A stretch of 23,450 nt of DNA. It comes from an uncultured Bacteroidales bacterium (GTDB taxonomy: Bacteria; Bacteroidota; Bacteroidia; Bacteroidales; Muribaculaceae). The number at the start of each line of letters is the position of its first letter. Within the stretch, counting starts at the first letter, position 1. This document shows positions 16,390 through 23,290 of this stretch, piece by piece. Location: contig CAJLWO010000044.1 in NCBI GenBank assembly GCA_905210435.1, forward strand, positions 1 through 23,450, written 5' to 3'. Made by a program: the position numbers and the translations under genes. The notes beneath the pieces are model-generated. The model had not been told where the DNA came from. It made no database searches and saw nothing but the letters and a program-made list of their open reading frames with translations.

Positions 16390-17337
16390 TTATTCTTTGA
16401 TAGAGATTTTTTTAGTCATCATATCTATTTTGTCATGATACGCTTCTTGTAGGTCGACCGGGAGGAATGACTCTTTTATAAGTTTGTGCCATTTGGGGAT
16501 AGCTTTGGAGAATCGGTTGAAAAGGTTAGCGATTGCTTTTTCATCCATTCCGCTATCACGCATTGCATTTTCAAAATCCTCGCGCTTAATCCGCTTTTTC
16601 TTACCGTTAAGTGTCAATGCCAACTCCTCGTCATCTTCGGGAATGGCAAGTGCGGTTGACAGGAGGTCGTATGCCGGTGTCAGCATATATTTGTCGACAG
16701 GGCGGAAGAACGAGAAGTTTTTCAGATGCATATCTGCGTTTCCGGTAAGCCATGAGAAAAGAACTACTTCCCAAAAGTTGATGACATCCAGCAGTGGCGC
16801 AGATGAATATTGTCGTATAAGTTTTGCTATACGTTCGTAGGAGCCTTTATATTTATCTTCTGTGAGTCGTTCTGATAGCTGGCACATATCTTCCATGGCA
16901 ATCTTTTCCCCCTTCTTTGTGCGGTCAATGCGGCGCGTTATGTAACATAGTTCACCGTCGGTAAACCGTATCAGCGAGTGTGGCACAGTTTTTATTCCGG
17001 CTGCTTCCGCCATGTGCATGGTGAGATCCTCGTTTTCCGGAAGATGGGCGAAGCGGTCGGTTTGCGGCTTAAGGATAAATCGCCCCCACAGCCCTACGAT
17101 AGTGAAGCGTTGTGGTTCTCCGGCACGTCCTCGTGATATATCGAGTGATAGTTTCGCCTGTACGCCGGTCACGGTTGTGTTAGCTCTCACTATCTCCCGG
17201 GCCAGTTCCTTTATATTGGCGCGGGTATATGGCAACAACGGTACAACAGCTGATTCGAATATTTTATGTGCACAAGCCTTATGGTAATCAACTTCACCGT
17301 TGCCCAATGTTTTATAGCAAAACAGACATTTATTCAT
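16390..17337 (-). CDS. hipT: HipT-like small HipA kinase toxin
   Basis: 315-residue HipA-type Ser/Thr kinase lacking the N-subdomain 1, which is supplied by the gene just upstream. ATG at 17337 is preferred over 17358 because it begins MNKCLFC, the usual start of this group, and gives an 8-base overlap with hipS. N-terminal Cys/His cluster C4-x2-C7-x11-H19-x2-C22 may bind zinc. Then the Gly-rich loop TTVTGVQAK (T55-V56-T57), the ATP lysine in FILKP (K90), the catalytic loop LTGNADMHLKNF (D202, N207) and the metal site PAYDLLST (D224). All kinase residues are present, so it should be active. In the characterised HipBST system HipT phosphorylates tryptophanyl-tRNA synthetase and HipS is the antitoxin; the target here is inferred only. 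Last gene of hipB-hipS-hipT. Confidence 0.87.
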   Translation of the reverse strand: MNKCLFCYKTLGNGEVDYHKACAHKIFESAVVPLLPYTRANIKELAREIVRANTTVTGVQAKLSLDISRGRAGEPQRFTIVGLWGRFILKPQTDRFAHLPENEDLTMHMAEAAGIKTVPHSLIRFTDGELCYITRRIDRTKKGEKIAMEDMCQLSERLTEDKYKGSYERIAKLIRQYSSAPLLDVINFWEVVLFSWLTGNADMHLKNFSFFRPVDKYMLTPAYDLLSTALAIPEDDEELALTLNGKKKRIKREDFENAMRDSGMDEKAIANLFNRFSKAIPKWHKLIKESFLPVDLQEAYHDKIDMMTKKISIKE

Positions 17338-17668
17338 TGCCGGCCTCCTTTCTTTCAATTGGTATTACACTGATATTGCCGATGCAGTCCTTGCAGCAAG
17401 CGAGCAGCAATGAGAACCTGTCACGTGCGGATATTTTCCAGTTTTGTTCTGCAATATCAAGAAGCCAGCCTTCAGGAATAAGTCCGTCAAAAAACGGAAA
17501 CAACACTTTGTCGCGATAAGGCTTATCAGTCAGCGGCAGTGTAAGACTCACGGCTGTGGCTCCTTTCGATTGCAGATAGTTGGAATCATAACGAAATTCA
17601 TAACCCATATCATCTTCGGTAAGAACCCCGGCGAACATATTGTTTAGAAACACCTTTGCTTTCTTCAT
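17330..17668 (-). CDS. hipS: HipS-like HipA N-subdomain protein, probable antitoxin
   Basis: 112-residue protein matching the N-terminal subdomain of HipA: MKKAKVFLNNMFAGVLTEDD, then FRYDSNYLQSKGATAVSLTLP, then FPFFDGLIPEGWLLDIA (the conserved FF.GL.PEG.L motif) and the C-terminal DCIGNISVIP. In single-chain HipA this piece is fused to the kinase; here it is a separate gene overlapping hipT by 8 bases. In the described HipBST module of Escherichia coli the equivalent protein neutralises the kinase, so that role is inferred. It lies 53 bases after hipB; a small hairpin (AATCGG / CCGATT, 17699-17715) in that gap might tune relative expression. Confidence 0.87.
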   Translation of the reverse strand: MKKAKVFLNNMFAGVLTEDDMGYEFRYDSNYLQSKGATAVSLTLPLTDKPYRDKVLFPFFDGLIPEGWLLDIAEQNWKISARDRFSLLLACCKDCIGNISVIPIERKEAGNE

Positions 17669-17721
17669 ATAGAATTGAATTTAACGTTTAAAATGGGGAA
17701 TCGGATAGCCCGATTTTAAAT

Positions 17722-17931
17722 TTAAAGCACCCCATTTTCAATTCCTTTCGGTGTCATTTGGGCCCCGAAAAGCGCGAGCACTTGATTTACCTTATCAAGG
17801 CGCAGAGTTTCTTTGCCCTGCTCAAGTTCGCGTACAAAGCGTAGTCCTACCCCTGATTTTTGGGATAAGTCAACCTGCGTAAGTCCGAATTGCTTACGCA
17901 TCTCCTTCACATATCTTGATAATTGAGTCAT
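17722..17931 (-). CDS. hipB: HipB-like XRE-family DNA-binding protein
   Basis: 69-residue single-domain Cro/C1-type helix-turn-helix protein: RKQFGLTQVDLSQKSGVGLRFVRELEQGKETLRLDKV, followed by the short tail LALFGAQMTPKG typical of HipB regulators. It is expected to act as a dimer that represses its own promoter and tethers the HipS/HipT partners. The promoter carries three inverted repeats of one type, the likely binding sites. It is the first gene of the three-gene operon, with the order hipB-hipS-hipT as in the known HipBST system. Confidence 0.9.
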   Translation of the reverse strand: MTQLSRYVKEMRKQFGLTQVDLSQKSGVGLRFVRELEQGKETLRLDKVNQVLALFGAQMTPKGIENGVL

Positions 17932-17937
17932 ACGATA

Positions 17938-17951
17938 TACCCTTTTGGGTA
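17938..17951. promoter_or_regulatory. HipB operator candidate O1
   Basis: Perfect inverted repeat TACCC-TTTT-GGGTA, 6 bases upstream of the hipB start codon and directly next to the -7 box. Confidence 0.75.
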
Positions 17952-17959
17952 CAAAGATA
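17952..17959 (-). promoter_or_regulatory. -7 box of the hipB-hipS-hipT promoter
   Basis: TATCTTTG on the minus strand, an exact TAnnTTTG match, sits between O1 and O2. The -33 position, 19-20 bases upstream, falls in O2, so binding there should block RNA polymerase. Confidence 0.65.
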
Positions 17960-17978
17960 ATGAACTTTATCTATATTG

Positions 17979-17992
17979 TACCGTTTCGGGTA
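17979..17992. promoter_or_regulatory. HipB operator candidate O2
   Basis: TACCGTTTCGGGTA, near-perfect inverted repeat of the same form, exactly 41 bases from O1 and overlapping the -33 region. Confidence 0.7.
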
Positions 17993-18019
17993 TAAAATAT
18001 TTTAATTTAGGATAAATTA

Positions 18020-18033
18020 TACCCTTTAGGTTA
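18020..18033. promoter_or_regulatory. HipB operator candidate O3
   Basis: TACCCTTTAGGTTA, a weaker version with one intact half-site, exactly 41 bases from O2. Confidence 0.6.
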
Positions 18034-18063
18034 TATTTATTCTGTATCGGTGTGATATTGTAC

Positions 18064-18213
18064 GCCTTGCATTTGCTTGATAAAAAACAACATTACAAAA
18101 AGCGATAACAGGAGCACAACAAATTTCCCAATAAGGGAAAAACAATTGTGCTCCTGTACACTTGTTGAAAAACAGGAGCACAGGAGCACAAAAAAGTATG
18201 TGGGATAATATTA
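18064..18213. repeat. Dispersed compound repeat, copy R2
   Basis: It starts CATTTGCTTGATAAAAAAC, then hairpin HP2 (18108-18157) with 12-base arms ACAGGAGCACAA / TTGTGCTCCTGT and nested TTTCCC / GGGAAA. The loop is almost identical to that of HP1. It continues with CACTTGTTGAAAAACAGGAG and a tail GTATGTGGGATAATATT that resembles GTGTGCGGGATAGTATT in R1. The tail runs into the stop codon of the LRR gene. Confidence 0.75.
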
Positions 18214-20268
18214 CTGTCTGATAACGACTTTCTCAGTTGTGCAGTCTCTGTAAACTATGATATAGATACCTTTAGGCATTATTTCCATTATTTCATCGTA
18301 AGAACAATTTTTCTTTAAAAGGATGCCTTCAGTGGAGTAAACAGATACTTGGGTATCATGGTCAGCAAATATATTGTCGACGCCATTATCTCCAAGGACT
18401 GAGACCTTACAACTTGCATAAATTTCTCCGCATTTTGCCGTTATTGTCGACTCGCCAATAGAAATGCCAGTCACTATGCCTTCGTTGGAAACGGTTGCGA
18501 CAGAAGAATCTGAGGACGTCCACAATATGGAAGTATCAGCTTCCTGGGGGAAAACAGTTCCAATAATCTGAAAGGATTCTCCTATATGTAACGTAAGAAA
18601 ATCATTGGATAGGATAATCTTTTCAGGTTTTACTTCGTCTTTTTCATTAATGCTCCAAAAATTACACCATGGGCTTGTCTCTAAATAAATTTCTTTAAAA
18701 CCACAAGGAACAATTAGTTCGCAATTTAAGTATGTGTCGTGCTCGAATTCGTCTGCTGATGGTGGGTTTTCCCCTTCGAGAATTATCGTTTCAAGTGGAC
18801 AAGTTGACAAAGAAGACGAGAGCGATTTTATAGTCGAAGGGAGAATTATGTGGGTCAATGAAGAGCAGCCCATAAATGCATTTGATGAAATCTTCTCTAC
18901 ATTTTCTAAATTTATCTGATGTAATTTGGTATAATTCTTATACGCATCTTGTCCTATACTTTCTATACTTTTTATCGTAATTTCCGCTATATTATTGCAG
19001 CCAACGAAATATTCCGGCAATATTTCAGAACAATTTATATGATTAATTTCTAATTGCTTTAGATTCAATAAGTTTGAAAATGAAATTTCTCCTTTTAATT
19101 TGTAATAAAGAAGTCCCCACCCACCAGAATAGTCTTCTGTATTAAAGCTAAATTTTTCAGACAAGAAAATAACTTCTATAAAAGGATTATCATCAAATGG
19201 AAATTTATAACTTTTTCCATCAACAGAATCGTCATTTCTAAAATACGATAAATATCTTATAGGTCTATTTATAATTAATTTCTTCACTTTTAGATTCTCA
19301 AAATCACATGGTAGTGCACTATAACGGATATAATTCGGCCACCTATCTTCATAACCGCCCAAATTTAAACTCCGTCGACTTTCCCTCATTTCTAAGGTCT
19401 CCATTTCAGTACATCCCCATAATGATGATCCTGTAATTTCATTAATTCCACTTCCTAAACTAAATAAAGATATATTATTACATTTGTAAAAGGCATTTTC
19501 ACCAATTGAGTTTACACAATCAGGAATAACTATCTCTTTAATCTTACTACATTTATAGAAAGATTCTTTCCCAATCCTTTGCAAATTGTATGGAAATTCA
19601 ATTTCATCCAAAAGAGAGCAATTATAAAATGCCTTGTCATGAATATCTACAATATTGTGGGATAATATTATCTTTTCAAGAGATACGCAATTTAAAAAAG
19701 TCCCCTCTTCAATTTCGGAGATTCCATCAGGAATTTCAATCGAAAATAGCGCAGTACAATTTGCGAACGCATTTGATCCAATGACTGTCATTGATTGTGG
19801 CAAATCTATAGAGTGTAGTGATAGGCAACCATTGAATGCATCTGCCCCAATACTTTTTAATGAATCTGGCATTCCGACAGTTTTTAGAGCAGAACAATCT
19901 CTAAATGCATTCTGACCAATGCTTGCTATTTTATTGGGGAGAATAATTGAAGTTAATGCAGAACATCCGCTAAATGCATTATTACCTATTGAAGTTAAAG
20001 AATTTGGAAGAATAATTGATTGTAACAAAGAACAGTCTTCGAAGGCTTCCTCAATGCCCACAACAGAGAGCTTGTTGTTTCTGAAAGCTATTGTTTCAGG
20101 AATGTTAATATCTCCTTTATAGATTGAATCGCCACTAACTACTACAGCAGTTTTATTATTTGCATATATATTATAATAAATTCCATCAACTTCAATGTCA
20201 TAAGCGTAAACCAAAAATGATGTAAATATAAATGACAATAATGACATGATTTTAAAAGTAGGTCTCAT
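18211..20268 (-). CDS. BspA-like leucine-rich-repeat surface protein with Big2 domain
   Basis: 685-residue exported protein starting at the ATG at 20268, which opens a clear signal peptide (MRPTFKIMSLLSFIFTSFLV); the 23 codons upstream in frame overlap the preceding gene. Residues about 60-530 hold many LRR_5 (BspA/Treponema-type) repeats such as ALTSIILPNKIASIGQNAF and SLHSIDLPQSMTVIGSNAF. A Big2 Ig-like domain follows (about 560-640, ending GIVTGISIGESTITAKCG). The last ~45 residues, ending GIYIIVYRDCTTEKVVIRQ, look like a type IX-secretion sorting tail. Such proteins are cell-surface adhesins or binding proteins. Base composition is far more AT-rich than the flanking core genes, suggesting acquisition. 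It starts one base after the stop of an 86-residue ORF, so the two are probably co-translated. Confidence 0.88.
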   Translation of the reverse strand: MRPTFKIMSLLSFIFTSFLVYAYDIEVDGIYYNIYANNKTAVVVSGDSIYKGDINIPETIAFRNNKLSVVGIEEAFEDCSLLQSIILPNSLTSIGNNAFSGCSALTSIILPNKIASIGQNAFRDCSALKTVGMPDSLKSIGADAFNGCLSLHSIDLPQSMTVIGSNAFANCTALFSIEIPDGISEIEEGTFLNCVSLEKIILSHNIVDIHDKAFYNCSLLDEIEFPYNLQRIGKESFYKCSKIKEIVIPDCVNSIGENAFYKCNNISLFSLGSGINEITGSSLWGCTEMETLEMRESRRSLNLGGYEDRWPNYIRYSALPCDFENLKVKKLIINRPIRYLSYFRNDDSVDGKSYKFPFDDNPFIEVIFLSEKFSFNTEDYSGGWGLLYYKLKGEISFSNLLNLKQLEINHINCSEILPEYFVGCNNIAEITIKSIESIGQDAYKNYTKLHQINLENVEKISSNAFMGCSSLTHIILPSTIKSLSSSLSTCPLETIILEGENPPSADEFEHDTYLNCELIVPCGFKEIYLETSPWCNFWSINEKDEVKPEKIILSNDFLTLHIGESFQIIGTVFPQEADTSILWTSSDSSVATVSNEGIVTGISIGESTITAKCGEIYASCKVSVLGDNGVDNIFADHDTQVSVYSTEGILLKKNCSYDEIMEIMPKGIYIIVYRDCTTEKVVIRQ

Positions 20269-20269
20269 A

Positions 20270-20530
20270 TTATGCGTGATTAGTTGTTTTAGAATAAAAG
20301 GTAATTGTGAAATCTTCTCGTTCAAAATTGGAAACATAATGTTCCCTTACAAATATTCTAATGTCATCAGGTTTTATATCAACAGATTCTTCTTCGTTTA
20401 GAAGTATGTAGACATATTCATTAATTATTAAATTATGAATAATAACCAGTCTCATTGGAATTTTTTCATGGAGTTCGTTGAATGTTGTCTCATTGATTAT
20501 TTGCATATCGTTGTATTTTGTGTTTCTCAT
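20270..20530 (-). CDS. 86-aa unknown protein coupled to the LRR gene
   Basis: 86 residues, no signal peptide or clear membrane segment. The middle is hydrophobic and beta-rich (MRLVIIHNLIINEYVYILLN), followed by an acidic/charged stretch and a C-terminus FTITFYSKTTNHA. I recognise no family. It is supported as a real gene by its tight fit: stop at 20270-20272, then ATG of the LRR gene after one base. It has the same AT-rich composition as the LRR gene. GGAGG lies directly against the first ATG, which is too close for that start but 20 or so bases before the second ATG (residue 9), so the exact start is open. It may be a cytosolic partner or regulator of the surface protein. Confidence 0.55.
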   Translation of the reverse strand: MRNTKYNDMQIINETTFNELHEKIPMRLVIIHNLIINEYVYILLNEEESVDIKPDDIRIFVREHYVSNFEREDFTITFYSKTTNHA

Positions 20531-20601
20531 CCTCCAATGAAACAGGTAAGTATTAGGTATATAAAAAAGGTGTGAGGATTGTATCTTGTTTTATCCAATC
20601 A

Positions 20602-20829
20602 TCAGGCCTTGGCGTGCCTTTGTAGCAGATAAAACAATAGCCCCACACCGATTGTGCTATATATTCTGCCGATAACGGCAGGGTATATGCAACCGATGCA
20701 GGTGCTATTGCCAACCTTATCTTTGCTACAGTTCAAACCGCCAAGTTCGATGATTAAAGATAAAATTTCAATAACACCTTTTATCAAAATGTATTGATTG
20801 CCGCGGCCATCTCTATGGCACATCGGCAA
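20602..20829 (-). CDS. Doubtful small hydrophobic ORF
   Basis: Up to 75 residues from a TTG at 20829, or 73 from the ATG at 20823. The N-terminus is hydrophilic. It is followed by KGVIEILSLIIELGG, a Cys-containing segment NSTCIGCIYPAV, and a hydrophobic C-terminal helix (GVGLLFYLLQRHAKA) that could insert in the membrane. No family recognised. In favour: an exact TAnnTTTG -7 box (TAATTTTG, minus strand, 20837-20844) lies immediately upstream, and the ORF is the only long frame in a 750-base gap. Against: no clear -33 box, a poor start, and no partner. It may be a decayed gene or a small peptide. Confidence 0.28.
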   Translation of the reverse strand: MPMCHRDGRGNQYILIKGVIEILSLIIELGGLNCSKDKVGNSTCIGCIYPAVIGRIYSTIGVGLLFYLLQRHAKA

Positions 20830-20934
20830 CCGCTGACAAAATTAATAAAAAATGTTTTCGGTAGGGCTACATATATACATGTTTTTTAGCACCATACCCC
20901 GAAAAAATAAAAAAAATTGTGAACCTGTCATAGC

Positions 20935-21272
20935 TACTGTTCATTGGTTAAAAAACTATAGCACAAAAGCACAAAGGACAAGGCGATATATTATTGCTGT
21001 TATTTACCCTATATCGCGGCAAGATATTGAGCGACCTGCATTTTTGTCGTCGTTAATAGCATATAAAGTGACGGATACGCACGATATTAAACCTTTTGTT
21101 CTGTTGTGCTCCTGTTCAAAATTAAGTTCAACAAAAGATTCCCTTAAATCTCTTATGCATTTGTTTGTTAAAAAACAAATGCACAAAAGCCAAGACAGGG
21201 GCACAAATAAATTCCGTGGTATCCGGAAAATATTGTGCTCCTGTCTTGGCTTTTGTACCCTTGTTAAGAAAT
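20935..21272. repeat. Dispersed compound repeat, copy R3
   Basis: The largest copy. It begins CATTGGTTAAAAAACTATAG with AGCACAAAAGCACAAAGGAC, as in R1. An inverted arm TTGTGCTCCTGTTC (21104-21117) runs into TTCAAAATTAAGT (21115-21127), shared exactly with R1. Next is a hairpin TGCATTTGTTT / AAACAAATGCA (21056 + 100 = 21156-21166 and 21173-21183). It ends in HP3, a 24-bp stem (21183-21206 with 21233-21256, one G-T pair) with nested TTCCG / CGGAA. HP3 sits 31 bases past the stop of the Dabb gene. Bases 20845-20934 hold nothing I can identify. Confidence 0.75.
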
Positions 21273-21286
21273 AGGACGGTTGGAAT

Positions 21287-21580
21287 TCAGACGGTGTAGT
21301 CTACGCAGGCGCGCGACTCCTTGCAGGGGGCTATGATGGCGGCTGCGGCCACGTGGGCGGGGTGCTTGGCGTAGATGTCTACGTCGGCGAGGGTGTCGAC
21401 GGTGGCTGTCAGAACCACGTCCCATGTTTCGGCGGGATTTTCGTTGATGCCTACCTCGATGGCGCGGAGCACGTCGATCTGTGCGGGAAGAGCCTCAAGG
21501 GCGGCTTTGAACTGTTCGGCTGCGGCGCGACGCTCCTCGGCGCTGCATTTGAGCTTGAATGTTACGATATGTTTTACCAT
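21287..21580 (-). CDS. Dabb (stress-responsive alpha/beta barrel) domain protein
   Basis: 97-residue single-domain protein. The start MVKHIVTFKLK with a downstream ENPAETWDVVLTATVDTLADVDIYAKHPAH and the C-terminal RACVDYTV is the standard Dabb pattern: first strand with H-V-x-F-K, the DVVL strand, then the L..Y..HP.H helix. Dabb proteins form dimeric ferredoxin-like barrels; the biochemical role of bacterial stand-alone members is mostly unknown. It lies 47 bases downstream of the ABC-F gene on the same strand and may share its transcript. Its 3' end abuts hairpin HP3, which could serve as terminator. Confidence 0.9.
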   Translation of the reverse strand: MVKHIVTFKLKCSAEERRAAAEQFKAALEALPAQIDVLRAIEVGINENPAETWDVVLTATVDTLADVDIYAKHPAHVAAAAIIAPCKESRACVDYTV

Positions 21581-21627
21581 TGTGCTATGGGGTTACGGTT
21601 GCTGTTTGATAGTGAGATAAAAACTCT

Positions 21628-23247
21628 TTAGTTTGTGCCGTACAGACGTTCGCGGGCGGCGGCTACTTTCTCGTCGGTGATGTAGTCGTCATAGTCCATC
21701 ATCTTGTCGATGATGCCGTTGGGCGTAAGTTCGATGATGCGGTTGCACACGGTTTGGATGAACTCGTGGTCGTGCGAGGCGAGGAGTATGTTGCCCTTGA
21801 ATGTCTGAAGCGTGTTGTTGAACGCCTGGATTGACTCCAGATCGAGGTGGTTGGTGGGGGAGTCGAGCACCATGGTGTTGGCGTTGCGGAGCATCATGCG
21901 CGCTATCATGCAGCGCATCTTCTCGCCACCGCTGAGCACTGACGCTTTCTTCAGCACCTCTTCGCCCGAGAAGAGCATCTTGCCGAGGAATCCCTTGAGG
22001 TAGATTTCCGAAGAGTCATCGGAGAACTGGCACAGCCAGTCCACGAGGTTCATGTCGGTGTTGAAGAAGTCGGAGTTGTCGAGGGGAAGATATGCCGTGG
22101 TGATGGTCTGACCCCATTCGTATGTGCCGGCGTCGGCCTTGCGGTTGCCGTTCACAATCTCGAACAGCGCGGTCATGGCACGCGGGTCGCGGCTGAGGAA
22201 TGCCACTTTGTCCCCCTTCTCGATCTGGAAGTTGACATCATGGAAAAGCACTTCGCCATCGACCGAAGCCGAGAGTCCGTGCACTTCGAGTATCTTGTTG
22301 CCCGGTTCGCGTTCGGGGGTGAAGATGATGCCGGGATAGCGGCGCGATGATGGTTGTATCTCCTCCACGTTGAGTTTTTCGAGCATCTTTTTGCGCGATG
22401 TAGTCTGCTTCGATTTAGCCACGTTGGCCGAGAAACGCTGTATGAATTCCAACAGCTCCTTGCGTTTCTCCTCGGCTTTCTTGTTGGCCTGCTGCTGCTG
22501 GCGGAGCGCGAGCTGACTCGACTGGTACCAGTAGCTGTAGTTTCCGGCGAAAAGCTGCACCTTGTTGTAGTCGATATCGAGGGTGTGGGTGCTGACTGAG
22601 TCGAGGAAGTGGCGGTCGTGGCTCACCACGAGCACCGTGTTTTCAAATTTCGACAGATAGTCTTCGAGCCATGCCACGGTGTCGAGGTCGAGGTCGTTGG
22701 TCGGCTCGTCGAGGAGCAGGTTGTCGGGGTTGCCGAAAAGAGCTTTGGCAAGGAGTACGCGCACCTTCTCGTTACCGGTCATGTCGCGCATCAGCATGTA
22801 GTGCTTGTCCTCCTTGATGCCGAGGCCGCTGAGCAGCGCGCCGGCATCGCTTTCGGCGTTCCAGCCTTCGAGTTCGGCGAATTTCTCCTCGAGTTCCGAA
22901 GCACGAATGCCGTCCTCGTCGGAGAAATCGGCTTTGGCGTAGAGGGCGTCCTTCTCCTTCATGATGCCCCACAGTACGGTGTGACCCTGGAGCACGGTGT
23001 CCATCACCGTGCAGTCGTCAAACTTGAAGTGGTCCTGTTCGAGCACGCTCAATCGTTCGCCCGGACCGAGAGTGACATTGCCGTGGGTCGGCGACAGCTG
23101 TCCCGACAGAATTTTCATCAGCGTCGATTTGCCGGCGCCGTTCGCACCGATTATGCCGTAGCAGTTGCCGGGAGTGAATTTCAGGTTCACATCCTGAAAC
23201 AATACCCGTTTGCCAAACTGAATGCCTAAATTATTGGTCGTAATCAT
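21628..23247 (-). CDS. ABC-F family ATPase, YbiT-like, with a degenerate second ATP site
   Basis: 539-residue soluble protein with two ABC ATPase domains joined by a charged linker (about 240-295), no membrane segments: the ABC-F layout of ribosome-associated translation factors. NBD1 has an intact Walker A (GANGAGKST, 34-42) and Walker B with catalytic Glu (LLLDEPTNDLD, E181), but its signature reads MTGNEK (156-161). NBD2 has an intact signature LSGGEK (438-443), but its Walker A position reads LSRDPRAMTA (351-360), lacking the G and K, and its Walker B reads VLDSPTNHLD with Ser463 for Glu. The overall match, including the ITPN-type C-terminus, is to YbiT. Ribosome binding is inferred from the family; antibiotic resistance is not indicated. 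It is the first gene before the Dabb gene. Confidence 0.92.
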   Translation of the reverse strand: MITTNNLGIQFGKRVLFQDVNLKFTPGNCYGIIGANGAGKSTLMKILSGQLSPTHGNVTLGPGERLSVLEQDHFKFDDCTVMDTVLQGHTVLWGIMKEKDALYAKADFSDEDGIRASELEEKFAELEGWNAESDAGALLSGLGIKEDKHYMLMRDMTGNEKVRVLLAKALFGNPDNLLLDEPTNDLDLDTVAWLEDYLSKFENTVLVVSHDRHFLDSVSTHTLDIDYNKVQLFAGNYSYWYQSSQLALRQQQQANKKAEEKRKELLEFIQRFSANVAKSKQTTSRKKMLEKLNVEEIQPSSRRYPGIIFTPEREPGNKILEVHGLSASVDGEVLFHDVNFQIEKGDKVAFLSRDPRAMTALFEIVNGNRKADAGTYEWGQTITTAYLPLDNSDFFNTDMNLVDWLCQFSDDSSEIYLKGFLGKMLFSGEEVLKKASVLSGGEKMRCMIARMMLRNANTMVLDSPTNHLDLESIQAFNNTLQTFKGNILLASHDHEFIQTVCNRIIELTPNGIIDKMMDYDDYITDEKVAAARERLYGTN

Positions 23248-23290
23248 TACTTTTCTACCTTAGAGATAATTATCCATAAAAAATCGACTG

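Noticed and set aside
16123..21272. CRISPR array made of the recurring AGCACAAAAGC / ACAGGAGCAC blocks
   Set aside because: Repeats are irregular in length and orientation, spacing is not uniform, and no cas genes are present.
20852..21274. Plus-strand frame (140 codons) across repeat R3
   Set aside because: Most of it is repeat modules including both arms of HP3; no domain, and no conserved start.
22609..23229. Plus-strand open frame (206 codons) opposite the ABC-F gene
   Set aside because: Antisense shadow; composition is Val/Glu/His-rich as expected from the complement of a biased coding strand.
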